A stretch of DNA of 9,006 bases from an uncultured Bacilli bacterium. Lineage in GTDB: Bacteria; Bacillota_I; Bacilli_A; RF39; UBA660. A program made the position numbers and the translations under genes. The number at the start of each line of letters is the position of its first letter. Positions within the stretch are counted from its first letter, which is position 1. The notes beneath the pieces are model-generated. The model was not told the DNA's origin. It saw only the letters and a list, made by a program, of their open reading frames with translations, and searched no databases. Positions 1-7,195 of this stretch are shown here, piece by piece. The stretch is from positions 1 through 9,006 of the forward strand of contig CALVRP010000111.1 in the NCBI GenBank assembly GCA_944358665.1. Reading direction: 5' to 3'.

Positions 1-1
1 A

Positions 2-1462
2 GCCCCTAATGAGACTAAAGGAAGTATTTTATCGGTATTTAAACAAAAATTAAGATTATTTGCGGCCCGTGAAAATATTTCAGAAATGCTTTCACATAGT
101 GATTTTGATATGAAAGATATCGGAAGAAAGAAAACTGCGGTATTTATCGTTATTCAAGATGAAAAGAAAACCTATCATTCATTAGTTACTATTTTCCTAA
201 AACAATGTTATGAAACTTTGATTGATGTTGCACAAGAAAATGGTGGAAAACTAGAGTATCGAACTAATTTTATTCTTGACGAGTTTGCCAATATGCCACC
301 ACTTAAAGATATAACCACAATGATTACGGCAGCTCGTAGTCGTAAAATTAGATTTACAATGATTATTCAAAACTTCGCACAGTTAAAACAAGTTTATGGT
401 GAACATGATGCCGAAACTATTCGTGGTAACTGCGGGAATATAGTCTACTTACTTAGTACTGAGCTTGCTTCCTTAGAAGAAATTAGTAAATTATGTGGAG
501 AAGTAAAATCAAAAGAAAAAGATAAGACGGCCTCTACACCTCTTGTTACAGTTAGTGACCTGCAAAGATTCCCTAAATGGTCAATTATTGTTATTCGCTG
601 GCGTATGATGCCATTTAAAACTAAACTAGAGCCTAACTGGCGAATGGTTCAAGAAAATGCTTGGGGAAAAAACTATGAACTTGCTGATTATCCACACCGC
701 GAAAAACATGAGGTTAAAGTCTTTGATTTAAAAGCTTTTGTTGATAAAAAGAAGGAAGAAAGAATTAATGAACTTATAAAGAGTAATCTTGGAGATACTA
801 AAGCGCCTGCACCAAAACCTATGCCTAAAAAACCGAGTAGTGTTGATGTTAATGATTTAGTTAAAAGAATCGATGCTCGTATTGCGGAATTAGAAGCTGA
901 GGAAAAAGCGGAGAAAGAGAAAAAAGCTGCTAAAGTGGCAGGTAAGAAAATGTCAGAAAGTAAGCCAGAAATTAGTACGGCAAACAAGAATACTGTGGAA
1001 AAGAAAGCTGAACCTGAAATTAAAAAGAAAGAGGAAAAAATTTCTAGTCAAGAAATTAAATCATCCGACAAAAAAGAAATTGAATTGGAGCCTAAAATTA
1101 CTGATAAAAAAGAAGAATCGATTCAAGAAAAAAATAAATCAATTGAAATATCTAAAAAGGTTGATAAAGAAGAGCCTAAAAAAGAGAACGTTAAAGAAGG
1201 AAAGAAAGAAACTAAATCTTCTAATAAAGATCAACAGGCAAAAGATGCCTTTGCAGCTAAAATTACAAGTAAACTTAATAGTGGATCTGGAGTGACAAAA
1301 ACATCTGATAATAAAGAGCCAACAATGAAAAAAGTTGATGCTAAAGATATTAAAGCGCCTGACAATAAAGCACAACCAACTAATTATCAAGATAACCCAG
1401 ATTTTGTTACTGACGATCAATTTTTCGATGACTTTTTTGCTGACGATGATGATTATTATTAA
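2..1462 (+). CDS. VirD4/TraG-type coupling ATPase, 5' end missing
   Basis: This is the C-terminal 486 residues of a type IV secretion/conjugation coupling protein, a membrane-linked hexameric ATPase that in this family delivers DNA or protein substrates to a secretion channel. The frame is open from base 2, so the start, membrane segments and Walker A motif lie outside the window. Visible residues 90-99 read FILDEFANMP, the Walker B motif typical of VirD4/TraG proteins. The downstream stretch TAARSRKIRFTMIIQNFAQL is the usual sensor region with its conserved Gln. From about residue 250 the protein becomes a long Lys/Glu-rich, probably disordered tail, and it ends in a very acidic Asp/Phe/Tyr patch (DDQFFDDFFADDDDYY). 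The ATPase family is confident. The role of the tail is unknown, and a substrate or partner contact is only a guess. No other conjugation gene is visible, so the substrate cannot be stated. Confidence 0.88.
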   Translation, partial: APNETKGSILSVFKQKLRLFAARENISEMLSHSDFDMKDIGRKKTAVFIVIQDEKKTYHSLVTIFLKQCYETLIDVAQENGGKLEYRTNFILDEFANMPPLKDITTMITAARSRKIRFTMIIQNFAQLKQVYGEHDAETIRGNCGNIVYLLSTELASLEEISKLCGEVKSKEKDKTASTPLVTVSDLQRFPKWSIIVIRWRMMPFKTKLEPNWRMVQENAWGKNYELADYPHREKHEVKVFDLKAFVDKKKEERINELIKSNLGDTKAPAPKPMPKKPSSVDVNDLVKRIDARIAELEAEEKAEKEKKAAKVAGKKMSESKPEISTANKNTVEKKAEPEIKKKEEKISSQEIKSSDKKEIELEPKITDKKEESIQEKNKSIEISKKVDKEEPKKENVKEGKKETKSSNKDQQAKDAFAAKITSKLNSGSGVTKTSDNKEPTMKKVDAKDIKAPDNKAQPTNYQDNPDFVTDDQFFDDFFADDDDYY

Positions 1463-1479
1463 GCCGAAAGGCTTTTTTT
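1461..1479 (+). terminator. Intrinsic terminator after the coupling ATPase gene
   Basis: A 5-bp perfect stem (AAGCC/GGCTT) with a GAAA tetraloop is followed directly by a run of T. The stem begins in the last two bases of the TAA stop codon, so there is almost no 3' untranslated region. Confidence 0.8.
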
Positions 1480-1540
1480 ATACAACAATAACCGCCTCAT
1501 AAATAAAATGTGTTCATATTATAAAACGGAAGGTGATAAT

Positions 1541-1822
1541 GTGAACATAACAATATCCGAGTTAATGGCCATGAATTCAAAGAATATAATTGATGTGCGA
1601 AGTAATAATGAATATAACTTAGGACATTTACCTAATGCTAAAAATATTCCATCTATGAAATTACTTGCAAATTCTGAAAAATATTTAAATAAAAAAGACA
1701 CATATTATATATATTGTCAAACCGGTGTTACTTCTGACAAAATATGTCAAATTTTAAATAAAAAAGGTTATAAACTAGTGAATGTGTTAGGTGGTTATCA
1801 AACTTGGAATTTAGGAAGATAA
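1541..1822 (+). CDS. Single-domain rhodanese-like protein (GTG start)
   Basis: A 93-residue rhodanese-fold protein, probably cytoplasmic. Family members carry sulfur as a cysteine persulfide, or act as related thiol or phosphatase-like domains. The N-terminal part shows the family pattern IIDVRSNNEYNLGHLPNAKN. The active loop is CQTGVTS with Cys59 as the presumed catalytic residue. The loop commonly reads CxxGxRS, so Val replaces the usual Arg. The C-terminal part, VNVLGGYQTWN, matches the closing family motif. I chose the GTG at 1541 because GGAAGG sits 7 nt upstream of it. An in-frame ATG at 1508 would add 11 residues but has no ribosome binding site. The gene lies between two terminators, so it is probably transcribed alone. 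Its sulfur acceptor cannot be read from the context. Confidence 0.88.
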   Translation: MNITISELMAMNSKNIIDVRSNNEYNLGHLPNAKNIPSMKLLANSEKYLNKKDTYYIYCQTGVTSDKICQILNKKGYKLVNVLGGYQTWNLGR

Positions 1823-1846
1823 AAGATATAAAATATCTTTTATTTT
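1821..1846 (+). terminator. AT-only hairpin ending the rhodanese gene
   Basis: A 9-bp inverted repeat (AAAAGATAT/ATATCTTTT) with a 3-nt loop overlaps the TAA stop and runs into a short T-rich stretch. The stem has one G-C pair only, so termination may be weak. The flanking A and T tracts would let it work in both directions. Confidence 0.55.
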
Positions 1847-1857
1847 AAAATGAAATA

Positions 1858-1866
1858 TGTTAAAAT
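1858..1866 (+). promoter_or_regulatory. Extended -10 promoter for the tyrosine-rich membrane protein
   Basis: TGT followed by TAAAAT forms an extended -10 element about 20 nt upstream of the start codon. The -35 position (1838-1843, TTTTAT) is poor, so the extended -10 would have to carry recognition. The predicted transcript start is only a few bases before the AGAGGTGG ribosome binding site. Confidence 0.5.
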
Positions 1867-1886
1867 GTTATTATAAGAGGTGGCCT

Positions 1887-3212
1887 ATGAGACGAAATAG
1901 ATATGTAGATGAAAATGGTAATCCAATTAATTATGGTTTTGAAGGTAAAAAACCCCTTTTAAATTTCTTTTTTATCTTTAGTATAATAATTCCTTTAATA
2001 TTAATTGGTTTAATTATATATACTGTTGTTAATAATAACTATTGTCATGGAATTTATGATAAGATAAAGGAAGCTAGCTATAATTATTTAGATGATAATA
2101 AAAAGCTTCCGGAAAATGAAGGTGATTATACTACCGTTCAGATGGATGAACTTTATGAACATTCTTATATTACTAAAGGCCAAACAGCTAATAAAAAATG
2201 TACTGGAAAAGTAAAAATTACTAAATATGAAGACGATTATATTTATACTTTAGATGTTAATAACTGTGATAAGTGTTCAGTAAATAAGAGATATAAAAAT
2301 TGGAGTAGTGAATCTAATTATTATAATAGTGGAAAAACTATTGTCGATGTGGTTCCATACTATAATATTTATGACCGTCAAGTTGGTGTAACTGAATGGT
2401 CTGATTATTATGATGAGGAAGAGCTTACTAAAAAAGTATCAAAATATGGTGTTCGTTTACCTAAAGATAAAGATGAAATGCCTGAAGAACCAGAAGGGTC
2501 AGAAATTGTAGAGGTTCAAAAGGAAGAAAGAACTTTTTATAGTTATAGCGATAAAAGTTGGAAATGGTATGATATTGTCGGCGATTATTCAGACTTTTAT
2601 TCTGAACAACCAAGTGGTTATGACTATAAAGATGAGGATACTCAAAAATATACTGAATATACAAATTATTCTTTAAATTATCCTGAAGAACATGATTATC
2701 GTGACATTAGACGTGAAAGAGGTTATAAATTCTATTATGTAGATGAAAATGGTGAAAAAGTATATGCAAATAACGGAAATTATACGGTAGAAGATGATGT
2801 TGATTTAGATGTGTATACTGAACGTGATGAAGAAACTGCAACAATGTATTCCTATCGTGATAAAGTATGGCGTTGGTATAATGGACAAAAGAGAGAGTAT
2901 AGTTCTTATAGAAAAACCCAAAGTGAAGATTATCCTTATCGTGATGAAGAACTTTATTCATTAGATTCTTATAGTTCATGGAGTGAATCATCTAGTCTAA
3001 CGCCAGAAAATGAATCATATCGTGTGGAGCAAACAAAAGTGATGACTAGATATAGATATGTTTATGAAATATTATCATTAAAAATTTTAGATGAAAATTT
3101 AACAAAAAAAGAATTTGAAAAAACAACTAATATGACTTTAGATGAAGTTAGAAATAATGAGAATTATAAATTAGAAGTCACTTATAAATTTAAATATCGT
3201 GATGCAAAATAA
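1887..3212 (+). CDS. Tyrosine-rich membrane-anchored surface protein, unrecognised
   Basis: I do not recognise this 441-residue protein. A short charged N-terminus (residues 1-22) precedes one hydrophobic segment at about 25-47, so it is probably a single-pass protein with most of its mass outside. Residues 53-130 resemble the periplasm-facing part of pseudopilin-like proteins of Bacillota: a helix with Tyr/Leu, then 'TVQMDELYEHSYI', then a cysteine-bounded strand region (Cys53, Cys105, Cys127, Cys130). This resemblance is an inference from pattern only. The rest is very aromatic and charged, with about 56 tyrosines by hand count. It holds two related modules at 216-267 and 319-369, both opening with YSYxDKxWxWY. 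The start at 1887 is supported by AGAGGTGG three bases upstream. An in-frame ATG at 1857 lies inside the probable promoter. The gene has its own promoter and terminator. A cell-surface or envelope role is plausible but unproven. Confidence 0.8.
   Translation: MRRNRYVDENGNPINYGFEGKKPLLNFFFIFSIIIPLILIGLIIYTVVNNNYCHGIYDKIKEASYNYLDDNKKLPENEGDYTTVQMDELYEHSYITKGQTANKKCTGKVKITKYEDDYIYTLDVNNCDKCSVNKRYKNWSSESNYYNSGKTIVDVVPYYNIYDRQVGVTEWSDYYDEEELTKKVSKYGVRLPKDKDEMPEEPEGSEIVEVQKEERTFYSYSDKSWKWYDIVGDYSDFYSEQPSGYDYKDEDTQKYTEYTNYSLNYPEEHDYRDIRRERGYKFYYVDENGEKVYANNGNYTVEDDVDLDVYTERDEETATMYSYRDKVWRWYNGQKREYSSYRKTQSEDYPYRDEELYSLDSYSSWSESSSLTPENESYRVEQTKVMTRYRYVYEILSLKILDENLTKKEFEKTTNMTLDEVRNNENYKLEVTYKFKYRDAK
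2532..2993 (+). repeat. Two diverged protein-level repeat modules
   Basis: Module A (2532-2687) and module B (2841-2993) encode related segments of about 51 residues. Shared positions include YSYxDKxWxWY at the start, then YS, then YxYxDE. They are recognisable in protein but diverged in DNA, which suggests an old duplication. A 51-residue linker containing YYVDENGEKVY separates them; it resembles the protein's own N-terminus (YVDENGNPINY). Confidence 0.6.
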
Positions 3213-3231
3213 GGAGAAATCCTTGTTTTTT
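3211..3231 (+). terminator. Intrinsic terminator after the tyrosine-rich gene
   Basis: A 5-bp stem (AAGGA/TCCTT) with a GAAA tetraloop is followed by G and six T. The stem starts in the TAA stop codon, the same design as the hairpin at 1461. Confidence 0.78.
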
Positions 3232-3251
3232 AGTAAAGAAATAAAAACATA

Positions 3252-3279
3252 AAGTTATTTTGTTTAAACGAAATAACTT
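3252..3279 (+). promoter_or_regulatory. 28-bp near-perfect palindrome upstream of yunB
   Basis: The two 14-bp half-sites are complementary at 13 positions, with one T/G mismatch pair (3261/3270) and the centre GTTTAAAC. It is followed by A, not T, on the + strand, so it is not a + strand terminator. It sits 53 bp before the yunB start, and a weak TATAAA (3297-3302) lies just downstream. A dimeric regulator's operator is the favoured reading. A cruciform or a weak minus-strand terminator is possible. Confidence 0.45.
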
Positions 3280-3332
3280 AAAAAATATAGATTCGTTATA
3301 AAATAATAAGAAAAGCATATATTTTATATAAG

Positions 3333-4112
3333 ATGAAAAGAATAAAATTAAAGAGAAAATTAAAAATAAAAAAACTAAATATTCTTCTTTTTTCAATTAT
3401 TTTAATATTTATTGGTATTATAATGATATTTAGTTTTGTTAATAAAAAAGTTTCTACAGTTATTATGGATTATGCTTCTTTAGAGGCTCAAAAACTTTCT
3501 AGCATTATTATTAATAAAGCTGTGTCGAAACATATAACGGAGCAAGTAGAACCAGAAGATTTATTTACTATCACCCAAGATAGTAATGGAGAAATAAAAT
3601 CAATTGATTTTAATAGTAGTACTGTAAATAAATTTTTAACTGAGACAACTAATAGTATCCAAATTAATCTCAGAAATATTGAAAAAGGTGATATTGACGC
3701 TTTAGAATTTTCTGATAGTATTTTAGTAGATTATGATAAAGAAAACCTGAAAAAAGGAATTATTTACGAAATCAGTAGTGGGCTTATTTTTAATAACTCA
3801 TTACTTAGTAATCTTGGGCCCAAAATTCCTGTTAAAATAAGTTTACTCGGTGATGCGACAGGAAGCGTTTCCAGTGAGGTTAAAAATTATGGTATTAATA
3901 ATGCTTTAATTGAAGTATATGTTAACTTAAGTATTAAAGAACAAGTGATTTTACCTTTTTATGAAGATGTAATTGAAGTTGAATCTAAAATACCAGTAGC
4001 CATGAAAATAGTAACAGGTAGTGTTCCTAATTATTATGCTAACGGTTTAAATGAGTCAACGCCATCACTTGCTATCCCTTATGAAGAAGAAACTAGTCAA
4101 AAAACAGAATAA
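3333..4112 (+). CDS. yunB: Sporulation protein YunB
   Basis: A 259-residue YunB-family protein, close to the usual family length. In Bacillus subtilis the yunB gene is expressed in the mother cell during sporulation and mutants are impaired in spore formation; the molecular function is not known. A very basic N-terminus (residues 1-15) leads into one membrane helix at about 16-36, so the rest is probably outside the membrane. Family hallmarks are the central region GPKIPVKISLLGDATGSVSS, then VYVNLSIKEQVILPF, and the C-terminal segment VPVAMK-like plus GSVPNYYANG. The ATG at 3333 is the natural start before the basic stretch, although no good ribosome binding site precedes it. There is no terminator before yutD, so transcription may read through. 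The yunB–yutD pairing recalls the B. subtilis yut/yun region. Confidence 0.9.
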   Translation: MKRIKLKRKLKIKKLNILLFSIILIFIGIIMIFSFVNKKVSTVIMDYASLEAQKLSSIIINKAVSKHITEQVEPEDLFTITQDSNGEIKSIDFNSSTVNKFLTETTNSIQINLRNIEKGDIDALEFSDSILVDYDKENLKKGIIYEISSGLIFNNSLLSNLGPKIPVKISLLGDATGSVSSEVKNYGINNALIEVYVNLSIKEQVILPFYEDVIEVESKIPVAMKIVTGSVPNYYANGLNESTPSLAIPYEEETSQKTE

Positions 4113-4122
4113 GTGTTATAAT
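4094..4122 (+). promoter_or_regulatory. yutD promoter inside the end of yunB
   Basis: TATAAT (4117-4122) preceded by TGT gives a consensus extended -10. TAGTCA (4094-4099) matches TTGACA at 4 of 6 bases with a 17-bp spacer. The -35 lies within the last codons of yunB, so yutD can be expressed independently of it. Confidence 0.65.
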
Positions 4123-4137
4123 TTAAAAGGTGATACT

Positions 4138-4413
4138 ATGGAAGTTGTAATAAATGACATGAGGTATGAAATTATTAAAGATTATAAAAAAGGTTTTGAA
4201 AAAGAAGAAGTTACTAGTAAATTAACTGATTACTTTTTTCCATATGATTATATTTTAGGTGATTGGGCTTACAATAAACTTAGATTAAAAGGTTTTTGTG
4301 ATAAAGATAATGAAATATATAATGACATAAATGATATTAGTATATTAGATGACTATATAAAAAAGAATTGTACTTATGATTGCAGATATTTTGTTATGAA
4401 AAAATTAAAATAA
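4138..4413 (+). CDS. yutD: YutD family protein (DUF1027)
   Basis: A 91-residue cytoplasmic protein of the YutD/DUF1027 family, conserved in low-GC Gram-positive bacteria and without a firm function known to me. The diagnostic block is GDWAYNKLRLKGF at residues 41-53, preceded by YDYIL. The family's C-terminal pattern follows as an aspartate-rich stretch and then NCTYDCRYFVMKKL. The two Cys (78 and 82) stand near the conserved C-terminal strand. I chose the ATG at 4138 because AAAAGGTGAT lies just upstream. A longer in-frame ATG at 4051 would overlap yunB by about 60 bases and has no such site. It has its own promoter and terminator, and yunB is its upstream neighbour. Family assignment is confident from the motif. 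Confidence 0.88.
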   Translation: MEVVINDMRYEIIKDYKKGFEKEEVTSKLTDYFFPYDYILGDWAYNKLRLKGFCDKDNEIYNDINDISILDDYIKKNCTYDCRYFVMKKLK

Positions 4414-4433
4414 CTTTTATGTTATTTTTTTTT
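4407..4433 (+). terminator. Intrinsic terminator after yutD
   Basis: An 8-bp stem (AAAATAAC/GTTATTTT) with a 6-nt loop is followed by a T run to 4433. The left arm contains the TAA stop codon. The stem is AT-rich but the T tract is long. Confidence 0.75.
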
Positions 4434-4462
4434 GGAAATTTTATGAAAAACATCTTAGAAGG

Positions 4463-4491
4463 TAGCCAAAAAAAAGATAAAATGTTATAAT
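4463..4491 (+). promoter_or_regulatory. Promoter of the prfB–ftsX operon
   Basis: TATAAT (4486-4491) preceded by TGT is an extended -10 identical to the one before yutD. TAGCCA (4463-4468) matches TTGACA at 4 of 6 bases with a 17-bp spacer. The predicted transcript start is close to the TAGGAGG ribosome binding site at 4501-4507, so the leader is short. Confidence 0.68.
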
Positions 4492-4517
4492 GGGTAATGA
4501 TAGGAGGCTAGCATATT

Positions 4518-5619
4518 ATGGAGAAAAAAGAATTAGTAGATTTATATGATAGCTTTTTAGCAAAAACTCAAGATTTATGGAGGTCGCTTTGACACTCCAG
4601 AAAATCAAAAAAAACTAAAAGTTTTAGAAACAGAAATGAGTGATCCTAATTTTTGGAATAATCGCCGTCATAGTGAAGAAGTTATTTCCGAATTTAATTC
4701 TTTAAAGGACATTTTGAATAATGTACATAGTTTAAAAAATGATCTTCAAAGTTATTATTTAGAAATGCTTAGAACCGTTTCGCCAGATGATCAAGATATA
4801 CTTGATTATTTAGCTGAAGAGAGTAACGGTATTGAATCCCAACTTAAAGAGTTAGAAATTAAAGTTTTACTAAATGGTGATTATGATAAAAACGATGCGA
4901 TTTTAGAAATTCATTCTGGAGCTGGTGGAACAGAGGCTTGTGATTGGGCTAATATGTTATACCGTATGTATTTTAGATGGTGCGAAAAACATGGCTATAA
5001 AATAGATGTTATTGATCAGCAACCAGGTCTTGAGGTTGGTATTAAAAGTATGACAGTGATAGTAAAGGGCCTTTATGCTTATGGGTATTTAAAAAATGAA
5101 AAAGGTGTTCATCGTTTAGTTCGTATATCACCGTTTGATTCAGGTAAGAGAAGACATACTTCCTTTGCTTCTGTTGAAGTAACACCAGTAATTGATTTTA
5201 ACGAAGACATTGTTATTGACGATAAAGACATTAGAATAGATGTTTTCAGAAGTACTGGCGCTGGTGGACAAGGGGTTAATACCACTGATAGTGCGGTTAG
5301 AATTACTCATTTGCCAACTAAAATAGTTGTAACTTGTCAAAATGAAAGAAGTCAAATTCAAAATAAAGAAAAATGTATGCAGATTTTAAAAAGTAAACTT
5401 TATGAACTTCAAAAATTAGAAAATGAATCTAAAATAGAAGAACTTAAAGGAGAACAGAAAAAGATTGATTTTGGCTCACAGATTAGAAGTTATGTTATGT
5501 GTCCTTATACTTTAGTTAAAGATAGTAGAACAGGAACAGAAAATACAAATGTTGATAAGGTGTTAGATGGTGATATTGATAAATTTATAGAAGATAATTT
5601 AAAGGGAGCAAGAATATGA
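4518..5619 (+). CDS. prfB: Peptide chain release factor 2, programmed +1 frameshift
   Basis: RF2 releases the finished protein from the ribosome at UGA and UAA codons. Twenty-four codons from the ATG at 4518 run into an in-frame TGA (4590-4592). A +1 shift at CTT-T then continues to 5619, giving 366 residues, about the length of E. coli RF2. The stop-reading tripeptide SPF is at residues 204-206 and the catalytic GGQ at 249-251, both at the expected places. The block RRHTSFASVEV and the N-terminal coiled-coil domain also fit. The ribosome binding site TAGGAGG lies 10 nt before the start. The gene ends in UGA, overlapping the next start as ATGA, so the next gene is probably translationally coupled. 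RF2 level is expected to be self-limiting through the frameshift. The spliced coordinates omit base 4590. Confidence 0.96.
4579..4593 (+). other. prfB: prfB programmed +1 frameshift site
   Basis: The slip site CTT TGA C (4587-4593) is preceded by the internal Shine-Dalgarno-like GGAGGT (4579-4584), two bases away. This is the known prfB arrangement. When RF2 is scarce, the ribosome pauses at UGA and slips one base forward. The reading frame switches from positions divisible by 3 to GAC at 4591. Confidence 0.95.
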
Positions 5620-6497
5620 TATTTAATTTAAACAAATTTGATGGTGAAAAAATAATAGAAGCGGTTTATAATAACGATAAAGTAAAACGGTATGTTTTGT
5701 TTATATTAGCGGTATTAATTCAAGCTATTGCATTTAATGTATTTATTTTACCTTGTAATTTAATTTTTGGTGTTAGTGGGATTTCAGTAATTCTTCATGA
5801 TACTTTAAATTTAACTCCTTCATTAATTATTTTACTGGCTAATATTTTATTAATAATTGCAAGTTTTACCTTTTTAGGAAAGGATGCGACTAAGGGAACA
5901 ATTTTAGGCTCATTAATTTATCCACTTTTTATTGAGCTTACATCAGGTCTTTCAAATTATATTGATTTAGAAAATACAGAAATAGTTGTCATTGCCTTAG
6001 CCGGAGCTGTTTTAACCGGAATTGGTTCAGGAATTGTTTTTAGAGAAGGCTTTACAACAGGTGGCTCTGATGTTGTTAAACAAATACTTTCCGAGTATGG
6101 AAAAATGTCTTTAGGAAAAGCTACAATTTATGTTGAAGGCGTTATTATTATAGCCGGTTTACTAGTTTTTGGCTGGCAATCATTTATTTACTCAATTCTT
6201 GTTTTAGCTGTAATGAGCGTTATTACAGATAAGGTTCTTATTGGTATTTCACAGTATAAAACCTTTCAAATAGTTACAACAAAAGAAAAAGAAGTAAAAC
6301 AGTTTATATTAAATCAACTGCATCATGGAGTTACGGAAATTGAAGGACGCAGAGCTTATACAGGAAATAAACAAAAAATATTATTAAGTACCCTGCCAAC
6401 AAAAGAATATTTTTTAGCAAAAGAAGGTATTCTCTTAATTGACCCAAAAGCCTTCTTTATTGTAACAGATGCTTATGAAGTTCGCGGTGGTGAATAG
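5616..6497 (+). CDS. YitT family membrane protein (DUF161 + DUF2179)
   Basis: A 293-residue integral membrane protein of the YitT family, present in several copies in many Bacillota; the transported substrate, if any, is unknown. About five or six hydrophobic segments fall between residues 25 and 210. They include the typical FILPCNLIFGVSGIS region (residues 43-57) and the conserved FREGFTTGGSDVVKQIL motif (142-158). A soluble C-terminal domain (about 215-290) ends in FFIVTDAYEVRGGE, the hallmark of DUF2179. The start overlaps the prfB stop by four bases (ATGA) and ftsE follows 14 bp after the TAG stop, so it is a middle gene of the operon. B. subtilis also has a YitT-type gene (yvjA) near ftsEX, as I recall, so the linkage may be old. 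A link to FtsEX function is inference only. Confidence 0.9.
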   Translation: MIFNLNKFDGEKIIEAVYNNDKVKRYVLFILAVLIQAIAFNVFILPCNLIFGVSGISVILHDTLNLTPSLIILLANILLIIASFTFLGKDATKGTILGSLIYPLFIELTSGLSNYIDLENTEIVVIALAGAVLTGIGSGIVFREGFTTGGSDVVKQILSEYGKMSLGKATIYVEGVIIIAGLLVFGWQSFIYSILVLAVMSVITDKVLIGISQYKTFQIVTTKEKEVKQFILNQLHHGVTEIEGRRAYTGNKQKILLSTLPTKEYFLAKEGILLIDPKAFFIVTDAYEVRGGE

Positions 6498-6511
6498 AAG
6501 GATGGTGTTTT

Positions 6512-7195
6512 ATGGATTTAATTAGATTAACAAACGTCAAAAAAACGTATAATACTGGTGTTACCGCCATACAAGATTTAAATCTTTCCATAGGAAAAGG
6601 AGAGTTTGTCTTTATAATTGGTTCAACTGGATGTGGTAAAAGTACTTTGATAAAAATGCTTTATCGTGAAGAAAAACCAACAGCTGGGCAAATTATTGTT
6701 GGTGGTATTGATGTAGGAAGACTTAGAAACCGAAAAGTTTATAAAATAAGAAGAAAAATTGGTGTTGTTTTCCAAGATTTTAAATTATTACCCAAATCAA
6801 CAGTTTATGAAAACGTTGCCTTTGCTTTAGAAATATTTGGTTTACCAAAAGAAGAAATTCATGCAAAAGTTGTTAAAGTTTTAGAACTAGTTGGTTTAAA
6901 ACATAAAATAAAAAGTTATCCAGCACAACTTTCTGGTGGTGAACAACAGAGAGTCGCAATTGCGAGAGCTATTGTTAATGGTCCAAAATTATTAATTTGC
7001 GATGAGCCAACTGGTAACTTAGATGCTAAAACAAGTATGGGAATTATGGAAGTATTAAACGAAATTAATAAACTTGGAACAACAATTATCATGGTTACTC
7101 ATGATATAAATATTGTTAAAAAAATGAACAAAAGAGTTATTGTGTTAGATTCGGGAAGGGTGCTTAAAGATTATGAAGAAGGAACTTATAAATAA
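6512..7195 (+). CDS. ftsE: Cell-division ABC ATPase FtsE
   Basis: The 227-residue ATP-binding subunit that pairs with FtsX at the inner face of the membrane. FtsEX does not import a substrate. In the known cases it uses ATP hydrolysis to switch on peptidoglycan hydrolases outside the cell during elongation, division or sporulation. Motifs in order: Walker A GSTGCGKST at 37-45, Q-loop VFQDFKLLP at 86-94, ABC signature LSGGEQQR at 140-147, Walker B LLICDEPT at 160-167, and switch His197. FtsE proteins usually have GPSGAGKST, so this Walker A is slightly divergent but keeps the Lys, Ser and Thr. The RRKIGVVFQDFKLL stretch is characteristic of FtsE rather than other ABC ATPases. AAGGATGGTG precedes the ATG. 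The stop overlaps the ftsX start by one base. Confidence 0.95.
   Translation: MDLIRLTNVKKTYNTGVTAIQDLNLSIGKGEFVFIIGSTGCGKSTLIKMLYREEKPTAGQIIVGGIDVGRLRNRKVYKIRRKIGVVFQDFKLLPKSTVYENVAFALEIFGLPKEEIHAKVVKVLELVGLKHKIKSYPAQLSGGEQQRVAIARAIVNGPKLLICDEPTGNLDAKTSMGIMEVLNEINKLGTTIIMVTHDINIVKKMNKRVIVLDSGRVLKDYEEGTYK

Noticed and set aside
1080..1295. Lys-rich 71-codon frame inside the coupling ATPase tail
   Set aside because: It is an out-of-frame shadow of a Lys/Glu-rich, A-rich coding stretch with no ribosome binding site.
3252..3279. The palindrome as a + strand terminator
   Set aside because: It is followed by A rather than T, and the preceding gene already has a clear terminator at 3211-3231.
3296..3323. 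Sigma-E-type promoter for yunB (CATATATT as -10)
   Set aside because: The -10 matches partly but the -35 position is poor, and the predicted start would fall about three bases before the ATG.
688..3396. Several minus-strand open frames of 60-99 codons
   Set aside because: All lie opposite well-supported + strand genes or cover promoter and terminator sites, and none shows a recognisable protein pattern.
4442..4489. Fifteen-codon leader peptide before prfB
   Set aside because: Its span overlaps both promoter elements, so it would not be on the prfB transcript, and it has no ribosome binding site.
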